Origin: Platerodrilus igneus
Taxonomy: Eukaryota; Arthropoda; Insecta; Coleoptera; Lycidae
Direction of reading: 5' to 3'
Assembly: GCA_036346225.1 (NCBI GenBank)
Contig: JARFIW010001480.1
Location: forward strand, 8,277,001-8,341,000
DNA: 64,000 bases
Shown here: positions 1 to 11,481 of the stretch, piece by piece
Numbering within the stretch: the stretch's first letter is position 1
How the letters are laid out: every line of letters starts with the position of its first letter
Notes under the pieces: generated by a model
Database searches by the model: none
Told to the model about the DNA's origin: nothing
What the model saw: only the letters and a program-made list of their open reading frames with translations
Program-made: the position numbers and the translations under genes

Positions 1-3000
1 AATAAAAATACACTTTCCGTGGATAAAAATAAATAATTTCGTGTATTTGAAACCCCAATTCTAACCTTAATAGGTGTATTAAAAACACGTTTTGACGTAA
101 AAGCAAATATTCTCTATATAAATGCACCCCTTTTTGCATTAAAAAGCAATTTAGGTTTATATTAATTAGCCTTTGTATAGCATAAAAACATTCTAAATAA
201 AAACATGTTCTCGTATTTTTTAGAGGAATTGAGAAAAATACGTCAATTCGTATGAACTTATTAATAAATAAGCGTTTATTCCAAGATGCGGCTCAAACAT
301 TGAAAAATAACCGATAAAAATTGATTGTCTTTCGCATTAGTATACGGCGCTACAATAATCGTATATGTGTTAAAATAGGACGAGGCAACGCGCGTCACTA
401 ATAAGTAAAAGAGATAATGAGGTAAGAAAACAATAAATTTGAACGCTAATGAGGATTTCCAAGAAAATTACGTAAGATGGGCATTTATTATTTAAAACGA
501 AATCACGTAAATTCTACTACATTCTGGACATAGATAAATTTATATATATATATATGCGTTTATTAAAAACGTATCTTACAAAAAAAAGAAAATTATTAAA
601 TACAATGAAGAGGGAAAATTCTTCAATAAAACGTTATTTAAAAAAAATTTTTAAATAATTGAAAGGAAGATTTAAGCAAAAAGTACTTTGATAACTGCTG
701 TTTGAAACGAGGATTTTAATTATACATCATCTTGTAAGTAGATTTGGACATCAATTTAAAATAAGAACATATTTAATTACGAGCTAGATAAAAAAAACGC
801 TTCGTAGATTTTTGCAAGTATAATTTTTTTGTAACTAATATTTGAATTTTCTCATTTAGTTTAAGATAGTCTAATATAGTCCTGATAATTTTTTTGTAAA
901 GGATTTTTACCAAGAAAGTTTGTGTTCATAGTTCGAAACACTATGACCTTTTAATAGATTATCTGTCAAGGATTTTTTGGCCCAACAAACGTGGGAATAA
1001 ACAAAGTCAGGTAAAATATCTATAAACGAAATATATTGCTGTGTTTGATTTCATTTTGAAAACTCCGTCAATTCCGTTGAACTAACCAGGCAAAGTTAGA
1101 AATGAAAGTAAGTCAGTAATTTTAAATTTTACCTAGCTACATACCTACAGCTTGGCCAGGTATTTTTGGGATACAACGGAAAGTTTTATTTAAAAGTAAA
1201 AGTCTGAAGTCATATTTACAGCGGTCTGAAACAAATTGCAAGGGTGATTTACTTACAATAGCAAGAAATGACACAATAGTAACAGAAAATTGTCAATTGT
1301 TATTGTGTACCCTGTAATTTAGCTGACATTCTTTATCAATGGTTTCATTTCTCTGTCTTGATAACGAATTTGACTTTATTCTTTGTATTTCAATTATAAT
1401 CTCGTACATTGGCTATTACAACTATTTGTTTTCGTACATTGAACTTTTTACCGATATAAAACTATGAAGACTTTAACTTTAACCTGTATCTAAATATCAC
1501 AATTGTGTCAAAAATAAAGTAATCATGTTTAAAATCTATTTACAAATAAATGGAAAGATTAGCGATTGGTATTTGTATAGATTAATTTAATAAATTAATC
1601 TTAGCAAATACAGTACTTAATCAATGTTACTATATTATTTTGCAAATATTTGAAATTGAGACAAAGAAGAATTTAATTTGCAAACGATTGCATTAGGTTT
1701 AATGGATTAATCTAGTAAATTTATGTAAATTAGCGAAAGAATTTGCAGATCCGGTGGTCCTGATCAGGGTGTCGAAAGCAAAATCCATGCCCGGAGCTAA
1801 AAAATGCTTAGTTGAAGAAAACTATTGTGCAGATTTTGTTACCAGATGTGCGAATTTTTTTGCAAGTGTGGTGGTGGTGTGTGGTGATGGTCCATATCAG
1901 GGTGTCCAGAGCAAGATCCATGCCTAAAGCTAAAAATACTTAATTGAAGAAAACTATTATGCATATTTAAGATGACAATGTTATTTATTATTGTTACTAG
2001 ATGTGCGAATATTTGCTAAAATGGTAGAAGGGTATACTGTAAGATAAAGGCAAATTAGAATTTAATTAAATTATCCTTGCCTGGAGCTAAAAAATTCTTA
2101 GTAGAAGAAAACTATTGTGCAGATTTTGTTACCAGAAGTGAGAATTTTTGCAAGTGTGGTGGAAATCCCCGTGCATATACTTATGGGAATCAAATTTAAG
2201 ATGACAATGTTATTTAAATAGGAGTCTTTTTTTCAGACTTGGCTTAAACCATCTACTCTTTTGTTTGTAGTTTTTCTAACCGTGTTGACAACAAACCTAC
2301 GATCACTCTTGTGCCCTGTGCAGGGTGCATACCTGAGTTATGCCGCGGTCACGCTTGTTCCACCTAAATTAATACTCTTATTCCATCCTAGTTAATAAAT
2401 TGTTATTTCACTTTGGTTAAGTAACAGCTTCAGTGGGGTACCTTTTCCTTTTCAAGAAGTTAACGTAAAAGATAACAGTGTCAAGTGAAGATTGCCGTTT
2501 GTCTGATAAATTGTAAGGTACGGTTGGAATGTTCGGGGATATTTAAAATTGCATTATTTGTCTATTTTTCCCTTCCATTGTGTTACGTTCCAATTTTGCT
2601 TTAAAATTTCCCTGGTTAACTCAAATCCCTTTTGCTTTTAAAACGAAAATTTATTCGATAAATTAAATAGCCTATGCCTTGTTTTAGATATCCGGTAATC
2701 TCTTAAATTTTTCGACAACATCCTGTTTACAATAAGTACACTTGCTGCAAATTTTCATTCTGAACTTATTTATTTCGAAACGACAAGTTTATGCTACAAT
2801 TAAATAGTTTATATCCGGTTATCTTGGTATATATTACAATCGCACATAATGGTTTGCTCTATTGTTCCGATGTAAAGATTTGTTGAAATAAGGTCGCGCA
2901 CTATCCGATATAACCTGGGTTTTCCGGTTTCAATCGCGCTTCGATAAGCGAGGGTTTGCAGTTCGAATTCGTGTTAGTTGAACCATTGTTGAATTTGATT

Positions 3001-4690
3001 CTACAACTTGTACGTCGACATATTTTTTACAGTATTCGTCACCGTATTTCAAAAGCAATGCACGTTTGTTTTTTTTTCTGTTCAACAAGTAGGAGGTGTT
3101 TTACGTGTATTGCTTTTTTTTAGCTGAAGGCCAAATGGGTTCTTTCTTTAAGTAGATCAACTGCTTTTGTCTGTAGACCAACTGCTTTTGTTCGTAAACC
3201 GCTGCTGCAGTTATGGTAGCAGGGTAAGTAGATCCTGACGACCATGGCGTTGCTGTGTCGACTCACGCTGGCATGCAGGTATACAACTTGTTTTCTTTTG
3301 TGTGTGTCAATAGCATATTACGTATCAACGTTTGGTGCAGTTATGTGATAAGAAACATGACACTGTAGGACTATTGTTGTTGCTGCGATTCGATATTATC
3401 GCTCTACAGGTGCGATGGTACTATTTTTAAACATGCTTGTCAAAAGAACGCACACGTTTATTTGCTTTACTGACTAGTTTATTTTACAAAAAGTATTGGG
3501 TGAAATTTTAAAAACGCTTGATAAAAGTTCTCACAGGTTTATTAACTACTGATTAATTTTATTTTGTGTAAAATACGAGATGCGCACTTTGTATCTAAAT
3601 TCCTAAATTGTCCGTATAATATAATTCTTTGTTGGTAAAATAGTAACTTTGAATTTATTTCTTTCGCTTATTTGTACAGAATTCTTTATTTATTTTTATG
3701 TGTTAATAGATAATCGTGGGCGATGTGTTTTTTGTTTCTTTTTGGTATGTAGGCAAATTCCCCCACTCCCCGCGTTTGATAGTTAGCCTGGTATTTACTT
3801 TTCTTCCGGCTACGTCTAGATACGTAGCAACTGACTAATATCGTAATATTGCCGCATTATTTTTTGTTCAATTGATGACTTTAAACAACCGGATAAATAA
3901 TAGATACTTACAGTTCAAAGAAGAAGTATGTATGTAAATTTACATTTCCTTAATCTCAGATTTGTCATTTTAAATACTTACTCTTAACTTCCACATTTCC
4001 TGTCTTCTATTTCCGATACCTTTAATCATGTTATTTTAGTCGTGACTAAATAGGTTTTTATAACTATAAATACCTTTGTAATGCAGTCTTAGATCGTTGA
4101 CTGTGTAACATTTGTTCAGTTCCAAGAGCTTTTACATTTCTAAAACGGTAAAATTATGAAGAGTATTATACGTATAGCTACTATTCCGTTAATTTTCTTA
4201 TACTAAGAGCGTAAAAAAGGCTTTGAAGTTTGAAGAACATTTTTTTGTATTTACGCCAACCCGACTTTTCAATTGATGCCAAATAAAAGAAATCAACTAT
4301 CGGGTGCAGAATAAAATAAAACAGCGCAAAATAATAGAAACACAGAAATATACTTCTAAGATTTCTGGATTCTTCAAAAAAAAATGTCTAAACTAGACAC
4401 TGTCGGATTCTTAATCGCAAAACAAACACAAACTTCTGAAACAAGAGCTCATATAGTTATTGCTAAAGTAAGCAACGTAGCGAGCCCTTCGTACATCTCA
4501 ATTTGCAGTTATCGACCATTTACTCTAGCGTCTCTTACAATGATATAATAAGTGAAACAAAAACTGTTCCTGATATAATGGAGTTATCAGAATTTAGAAA
4601 AACCTATTTTTGTAATACCTTATACAGTAGCGCCTAAGATACGATCGTGAGCAGGCGTGTGCTTTTGTTAGCCGTATAAAACTTTTATTT
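1..4690. other. AT-rich non-coding DNA, no gene seen
   Basis: No frame on either strand carries a convincing domain or long reading frame. Homopolymer A/T runs and a short (TA)n stretch near 540-555 are present. A small imperfect repeat array (1766-2240) is listed separately. At 3150-3200 a short phrase ending in AACTGCTTTTGT is repeated twice in tandem. The stretch could be intergenic or intronic; nothing decides which. Confidence 0.6.
1766..2240 (+). repeat. Three imperfect copies of a ~130-180 bp unit
   Basis: The unit begins with TCAGGGTGTC (1766 and 1897), then ATCCATGCC, a GAGCTAAAAA phrase, and GAAGAAAACTATTGTGCAG. It continues with TTACCAGATGTGCGAATTTT and GCAAGTGTGGTGG. A third, 5'-shortened copy starts near 2080 and shares the downstream phrase TTTAAGATGACAATGTTATT with copy 2. 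Units differ by substitutions and indels. No coding potential is seen. It looks like an old tandem or minisatellite-type array, or internal repeats of an unrecognised element. Confidence 0.7.
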
Positions 4691-4699
4691 ATTATATAG

Positions 4700-5970
4700 T
4701 TGGTAAATACACACAACCACAACATGCCAATGTCAGACGAGAAGATTTATGCATCTGCCCAGAAAAAGACGTCGCCATCACCATATCAGATACCTCCACC
4801 ACCAGCATCTGTTGATGCAATAATGCCTTTTCAACGATCTGGAGCCATTATGAGGACTCCACCAGAGCATAGATCCAGGGCCTCTTCTACATGTTCAAAT
4901 CCTACAAAACGCCAGCGCAATGACCTGGACGCTGTAGCAATTCCATACCTCACGATCGCCAAAATCAGCCAGATTAAACAAGAAGTGGCAAACTTCGTGT
5001 ATAAAGATTCAAATAAAATCTCTCGGAACCGCGGACACTTCTTACTCCATAAAGGTGGAACAACTAGCCTTAATAGCCCACGAAGCTAATAACCTCTACT
5101 CTATAGCCGAGGTAAAGATAGCGACATTTGAGAAATGCCTGAAGAAATTAGAGAAACGGCAACAGGGAGTAAGCAAACACCCCAGAAACACAACCTTCTA
5201 CATCTACTACAGCTTAAGCACCACACCCTCTTACGTACACCGACAAAACCTCTTTCTCATCATTACCTACGTCCTAACACGCCCCGCTTACAAGACTCCC
5301 AGCCATAACTATTACACATAAACCCATTACCTCCGAAACAACACCCACTGAACTTTGAAAAATAATTAAAAACACCCTTCAACCATCCATCTCCAAAATG
5401 AACATCCAGTCAATCCGATCCATGAAAACATCCGTCACCATCCGCACCACTAAACCAACTGACATCAACCTCATGCAATACACACATACTTAAACCTAAA
5501 ATGCCCTAACTAATCATCTTCGACGTCAATAGAAACATCCCCTCCGCAGATTTTATGACACCCATTTACTCATAGCACTCCTTAGAGCTTTTAGTCCCAG
5601 AATCAGTTTATACCCCAAACATATCCATTGCCATCCGCCGACCAAAAACCGCCCAATCTGATAACGTAATCCTCAACGTCTCCCCAAAAATCCGAACAAT
5701 CCTGACCTCTAATCCCCACGTTTTCATTTTCATGTCGTATCTGTGATCTGATATCTATAACGCGCTGCTACAACTGCCAACGCTTTGGTCATTCGATCAA
5801 AGCATGCAAATCCCCTTCCTCGTGCGGTCGCTGCTGCGGCCCACACATTACAAGATCCTGTCCTAACCCAGCACCCACAATCCCCAAATGTCCAAACTGC
5901 ACACATATCAACAATCCAAATGACCATAATGTTACCAGCCTGCACTGTCCGATTTACAAACAAGCCCTAA
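4700..5970 (+). pseudogene. Non-LTR ORF1 (Gag-like), frameshifted
   Basis: The first open piece (4700-5089) is a basic, Pro/Ser-rich N-terminus; the next (5055-5321) overlaps it in another frame with an EQLALIAHEANN phrase. Near 5765-5960, in a third frame, are cysteine-rich knuckles (CYNCQRFGHS, CGRC, CPNCTHIN) typical of the nucleic-acid-binding end of R1/Jockey Gag proteins. The reading frame is broken several times between these parts. Gag proteins of this group bind element RNA in the ribonucleoprotein particle. Assignment rests on knuckles plus position just upstream of the endonuclease. Confidence 0.6.
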
Positions 5971-5989
5971 ACCTATCAAAACTCCGAAC

Positions 5990-8900
5990 CGATTATGGCT
6001 ACTAGACGCCGTGTACTATACCCCCACAAAACTTACACAATCCTAAACCCTCGATCCGCTGCACACAACTGAACCTGCAACACTCCCGTTTCGTTACATT
6101 AGAACGTATAAACCTCCTCCAAACACATAAATTCCAAGTTGCCCTCCTTCAAGAACCATACCTCCACAATCGCAAAATACCAACTATTCCAAATCACTAT
6201 CGAACATTTATTCATCCCACCCCAATAGATTCTAATTACACATCTGCTATCATAGTCACTGATGCAAACCTAGATGTTTTTTACCACCTCTCCCTGTCCA
6301 CTCAATTCATCACAGTTATAGAACTTCATTGGGAATTTGGTACCACTTACCTCATACCCTCCTACTTCCAGTACGGAACAACCATTGACGTCCACTTGCA
6401 CCACCTTGACACAACACAGACTCACTACATAACAAAACGATCATACTAGCTACAGACACCAACGTTAAATCCACACTGTAGTATAACACATTCACAGACA
6501 CGAACGGGAACGAACTAGAAGACATTATTACACTCAGAAACCTTCACATACACAATACACCTTCACATATCCCAACCTGCGAAACAGCCACAAACACATC
6601 CTACATTGACCTTACCATCACTTCTGCCGCAGCATCACACCTAATCCACTCCTGGAAAACCTCGCGCATACACACCACTGGTGACCATAACCCTATAACT
6701 TTCACAATTCTTCCGAACCTACCCGCTAGATCTTTTGGTAAATCCAATACTTTCAATACCTCCAAAGCCGACTGGACAAAATTTCAAGAAATCCTAGCTA
6801 TCCTACTACCAGAACCCCCCCCCCCCCCACCAGATAACAATCTTAACGTAAACGAACTCACGCAACTAATCACAACAAACATTCTAACTACCACACAAAC
6901 TATCATACCAAAGACAACACGCACACAACGATCGACACCCTGGTGGACCCCCACGCAGGCAGCCAAACGAGGTTTCCTAACATACCAACGACAACAATTA
7001 CAACAAGCACGCCGCAATAACAACAACCCTGATAACATAATACTACTTATCAATACATTCCGCACCACACAACGAACATACAAATCACTTATCATAGACG
7101 CCAAAAAACAACTAAAAAAATCATAACTGACCACGACAGAGACCCTTGGACCACCTACCGCAAATTAATCAAACCGCCCCGTACACACAATCTAACAGCA
7201 CCAATACACAACTCTCCCTTAGACTACGAGACGTCTCTACGCACTTTACTAAACTCTGCAATCTCTTCTGCCCCTCACAACGTAAACACCTACCCTCAAG
7301 AACAACTACAGAACGATTCCTGCACACCATCAGACGCCGAATCAGACCAAGACGTACATATAACCCTACTAGATAATTAGTCAAGAACTTCAATCTAAAA
7401 AGTGCTCCTAGACCAGTCCGCATCACAAATCTAATCCTACAACAATACTGGCCCATAATTAGAAATCGCACCCACATCCTCTTCAAAAAATGCCTATCCA
7501 CAGCAAGCCTTCCCGGAATCCTTCAAATCCGCATCAATAACCCTTATCCTAAAACCTGACCAGCCATCAGAAGACCCAAAATCTTATCGACCAATTGCAC
7601 TTCTCCCTACATTAGGCAAACTACTTGAGAAAACAATCCTTCACAAAATCAATTCCCATATCACGGACCGCAACATCCTATCCCCATCTCAACACGGCTT
7701 TAGACCCAATCACAGTTCTGAGAAAACCATCAGCCTCCTAGTCTCCTCCGTCAAAAAATCCACATCCAAATACACCACCGCGCTCTTCCTTGACTTCAAA
7801 TCCGCTTCCGACCTCCTCTGGTGGCCTGACTTGTTAAATCAACTAAGACTGTCCCACTTTCCTTCGAACCTATGCAAAATAATTAACTCATTCCTAACCT
7901 CAAGAACAGCATCTCTAACCTCAAATTATTACTGTATAACCAAATCCCTTTCCCAAAGATGCCCCCAAGGCTCTGTTTATCCCCTGGCCTCTGGAACATA
8001 GCCATTAATTCCTTACTCCTACACAACATACCCAATGTCGCATACGCAGATGATGTCACATTCCTTATCCACGGTAACTCCAGATCCTCCATTGAACAAA
8101 CAGCCCTAACACTGACATGTCACACAGAATCCTGGTCCGTCTTAAATAAGCTACCATTATCCCTAACGAAATCAAAACTTCTCCTGCTGAAAGGCTTCCT
8201 GAACCCACAACGTTTTCTCAAGATCAAGATCTTAAACACCCGGCTTAGATTTTCCCCTTACGTACAATACTTAGGACTGTATATAGACACCCGACTATAC
8301 ACACACACACACACACACACGCACTTAACCAAACTAAGGACAAAAAGACAGATCATACTAAAGAACCTCCACCAATCACTTCCAACTTTAATACATCTAT
8401 CCACACACATTCGACGCCTGATTCTTTCCCAAATTATAATCCCTATTATACAGTACGCATCCGATACCAGGTTGACATTAACCCCACCTGCTTCTAGAAC
8501 GAAACTATACACAATAATCCACCCCTTCCTGCTATATACATCCCGCGCATACAGAACCACATCCACACTAGCACTATATACCATTCTACAAATCCCTCCC
8601 ATAGAATTACAACTCAACGAAGCCCTACAAATCTAAAACCTGAAATGCAACCTTCCAATCCAGCTCCACGACTCCATTCTAACTCCTGACGACTACAGAA
8701 CACTGCCTAAGTCCAACATTAAAACCCGTATTCGTTCCTCGTTAAACCATTCCTGGCAACAAACCTGGTCCACATCCCCATCCGGCAGATACACATACGA
8801 CCTGTTCCCCGAACTACTAGAAATCGCACAACACGTATCCCACTCCAGCCCACAAACGATACAATTTCTAACCTCTCACGGCAAATTTCGATCCAAACTT

Positions 8901-9142
8901 CACTCCTTCAACATCACCCTATCTCCATATTGTCCTTGCGATAACTTTATACCTGAGACTCCTTACCACCTAATCTACACATGTTCACTGCTATCCACCT
9001 CTCTCTCAAACTTTAAATCCGCACTAAACCTAGATCCCTACACTTCACTACCTAGCATAGCACACCTCATCACGCACAATCCTGAACTACTAACCAAATT
9101 CCTCACCGAAGTCCTAAACACAAAACTCCCAATAAATACATA
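5990..9142 (+). pseudogene. Non-LTR ORF2: AP endonuclease + reverse transcriptase, broken
   Basis: The endonuclease begins near 6055 with an INLQ-type start (QLNLQHSR) and LLQEPYL. It continues through ATDTNVKS (near 6450) and SYIDLTITS (near 6600) to GDHNPITF (near 6680), the usual catalytic blocks of AP-like endonucleases. RT blocks follow in shifting frames: RPIALLPTLGKLLEK (near 7590), QHGFRPNHSS (7690), ALFLDFKSA (7785), RCPQGS (7957) and YADDVTFL (8044). The 225-residue open piece 7959-8636 holds the YADD box and thumb. The final stop is at 9140-9142 (TKLPINT). A (CA)n microsatellite has expanded inside the gene at 8299-8320. Confidence 0.75.
8299..8320 (+). repeat. (AC)n microsatellite inside non-LTR ORF2
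   Basis: Eleven uninterrupted AC units lie in frame with a THTHTH peptide in the RT thumb region. The second, truncated copy of the element has only ACACATAC at the matching place (near 9606), so this is an expansion in this copy. Confidence 0.9.
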
Positions 9143-9439
9143 AACACTCCAATGTATAACCTAGCCCGTATCCCACACTCCACACAATGCACAACACCAT
9201 TGCATATTCCCTTACATCAAGCATCCAGGCACTGCGACGAAAGGGGGATTTGCCTCACTGAAAACCAGTCACAACAGCAGACCTCCACACACCATGATCA
9301 ACCATCATCTTTAAAGAAGAACTTTCATTTTGAAATTATCACCGTTTATTTGCTTACATGTATTTCATTTAAATTGTATATATTTTACTAACTAAATATG
9401 CCTTATACATGGCAACTACTGCATCTCCTTAGAACACAC

Positions 9440-9950
9440 TGCCGCCACGCTTATGAAGGCAATAGAATCCTACGAAGACCAAAATACTACTCCTCAAAGG
9501 ATTTCTGGACCGCCGTCGACGTCCAAAATTCCACGTCTTAGAATTCCATTTTCCTTCTCGCGAAACCATTCCCTACCTAGAACTTCACCTCTAAACCCGT
9601 CTAAAAACACATACCCACCTAGCCAAGCTCCGTACTAAAACCAAAATCATCCTCAAGAGCCTACAACGCGCAATCCAAAAGAATCCGTCACAAAACCCAC
9701 CAGAAGACTTAGACTCAACCAAATCATTATCGCAATTATCAGCTACGTCCTAAACTCCTGGCTTTCTTTAACCCCATCATTATTCTGACGCTCACTTAAC
9801 TCGATCATTAGACCGTTTCTACCAAACACCAACAAAACTTACCCCACTATCTCCACAACGGTCCTAAACACCCTTCTTCAAATTCTATCCCTAGAAATCC
9901 ACTTGCAATCCATAAATCAACTACAAAACCTTAAACTTTCCAATAATAAT
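9440..9950 (+). mobile_element. 5'-truncated second copy of the R1-like element
   Basis: Reading from about 9466, the phrase KTKILLLKGFLD matches the KSKLLLLKGFLN of the first element near 8170. Near 9600-9660 HTHLAKLRTKTKIILKSL matches HTHLTKLRTKRQIILKNL of the first copy. The fragment covers only the post-YADD part of ORF2 and decays with stops after about 9760. It follows the 3' end of the longer copy, in the same orientation. Confidence 0.65.
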
Positions 9951-10170
9951 CCACGACCTTGATGTCATACTTGGGCTTCATCCGGTCGCGCACATTCTGA
10001 ATATTATTTCTTACGTCTCCATGGATGTCATACCTTTTTGGCTTGAGTTTCTCGACATCACTTTCTCCTACAACGTTTTCTCCAGGTTTACTACCGAACT
10101 CAAAGTCACATGGTAAACGTATCTCGCATCCCAGTATAGCACATACGAGAGTATTCCCAATAGGTTCGGC
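9951..10170 (-). pseudogene. Ty3/gypsy integrase C-terminal fragment
   Basis: On the minus strand about 73 uninterrupted codons read as the end of an integrase: a cysteine-bearing VCAILGCEIRLPCDFEFG stretch, then GENVVGESDVEKL, and a DRMKPKYD phrase. It aligns by eye with the same region of the full element at 57420-57600 (ACVMLGRELRLPCDLQFG; DRMKSQYD), at clearly lower similarity. It is therefore from a related but different gypsy family. No LTR or other part of that element is visible nearby. Confidence 0.7.
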
Positions 10171-10540
10171 CTAAACTTTGAAAACTTTATAGTGTCGTGT
10201 CTCCAATTATTTTCGTTTTCGTTGTTTGTTTGGGCCAGGGACATTTGTCGGTAATTTTCTTTTCGGTAAAGTCCCTTTACGGTTAGGGGAATGTTTAGTA
10301 ATCTTTAGTTATTTTAATTTTTCCGGTCTTATGGACATTATTTATGTTATCTTCGTTATTCCCATTCGCCATTTAGAAGGCTGAGTTGTTCGTAAATGTC
10401 GTTTTGGTTAACATGAAGATCGCAAGCATCGGTAAGTTTTATTTTCGTACTTACAATGTTAAATTAACACATTCGTCGTCAAAACAGTTCACTAGCTCGT
10501 AAAATACGTCACCAGTACTTTAATTTGATAAATCAGAAAA
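10171..10540. other. No feature seen
   Basis: AT-rich DNA between the gypsy scrap and the left end of the hAT element. No coding frame, RNA gene or obvious repeat was recognised. Confidence 0.5.
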
Positions 10541-10548
10541 ATGCGACC
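10541..10548 (+). repeat. hAT target-site duplication, left
   Basis: ATGCGACC abuts the left terminal inverted repeat. Its partner is ATGCGGCC at 18375-18382. Confidence 0.8.
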
Positions 10549-10620
10549 CACGGCCGCGCCGTCCATAAGGACAACAAGGGCAAAAACCCACGGCGCCAAG
10601 AGTCCAAAGGCGCCGTTAGG
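10549..10620 (+). repeat. hAT terminal inverted repeat, left
   Basis: Starts CACGGCCGCGCC and continues with AAGGGCAAAAACC and GGCGCC phrases that recur in inverted form at the right end. The outer 12 bp match 11/12. Confidence 0.8.
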
Positions 10621-11006
10621 CGCCTCACGGTAATATTTAAAACTTTTTATTTTTGTTTGAGACACGAGACTTTCCGAGGGCCCCCTGTACGTTTACGCGC
10701 GCATTCGCTATGAATAACTAATTAAATTCAATTAATTATCGGAACATCGATGTTTTGTATCAGATGTTCTCAACCGATGATCATCTACAATATTAGGGCA
10801 ACACTCCAATATCGCGACGTTGCGCTAGTTGCACAATTTTATTTTTATTATGTTTATGTATTCGATAATTATCGGTTATCGATGTTTTGCCGTAACAGCG
10901 CTCGCGCTCATCCCTATATGTTGACTAGAACGCAGAAAGCGAGTTTATTTTTGTTTCTGCAAGTTTTTCCGTTCATTCCTTCCTGTTGAATCTTGAGTCT
11001 TGAATC

Positions 11007-11016
11007 TTTATAAATA
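11007..11016 (+). promoter_or_regulatory. Possible TATA box for hAT transposase
   Basis: TTTATAAATA followed by a GC-rich CCGCCGCGC, about 470 bp upstream of the transposase start. A CAAG/GTAAAA donor near 11151 and a TTATAG acceptor ending at 11481 could frame a 5' UTR intron. This is inference from sequence context only. Confidence 0.4.
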
Positions 11017-11481
11017 CCGCCGCGCTTTTAAAAACAATTCATTTAACATTTGGTATAGAAGTGTCGTAAAGACTGTAAATTGTGCACCTGGATTAAAAAA
11101 GTTAAGTGTTCTTCGATATTTTACATTATTAGAGGATTCAAGGTAAAAGATAAGTTTCTAACTTTACTCTTTACTTTACAATTAGATAGAGAGGGCACGT
11201 TTTAAATGGAAAATAAATACCCTTCGGTCAGAATTTGACGAAATTTTGATATGTTGCAGAATTTGACCTATTAATGAATTAATGTGTCCATTGAGACAAA
11301 GCTGTAAGTTTAACAGTTAGTTTTTGAGATACAGGGTGTCCAAAATCTCTACTTCATAATTTCAAAATTTTGTAAATTGTATGTTGTTGCCGATATGAAT
11401 ACAAAAATAATAAATAAATTTTAAGATTGGCGTATCTAGCGGAATTTCAATTCTGTAATAGTCTATTTTAATTTATTATAG

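Larger units (their letters stand above)
4690..9390 (+). mobile_element. Degenerate non-LTR retrotransposon, R1-clade-like
   Basis: In order along the + strand there are remnants of a Gag-like ORF1 with CCHC knuckles (to about 5970), an AP-type endonuclease (about 6050-6790), a reverse transcriptase (about 7540-8300) and a C-terminal region ending at a stop near 9142. A short AT-rich 3' UTR follows. Endonuclease and RT motif style (RCPQGS, YADD, then a GxSR phrase) is like the R1/TRAS/SART group. Many frameshifts and stops make it non-functional. The sense strand is strikingly rich in A and C and poor in G. Neither end could be defined by a target-site duplication. Confidence 0.75.

Noticed and set aside
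6784..7501. Open minus frames over the non-LTR element (6784-7134, 7169-7501)
   Set aside because: They are reverse-strand shadows of a G-poor coding strand, with Cys/Arg/Val-rich peptides and no motif.
11330..11350. ATACAGGGTGTCCAAAATC as a transposon end
   Set aside because: A common end-like word, but no matching inverted repeat within the hAT leader.
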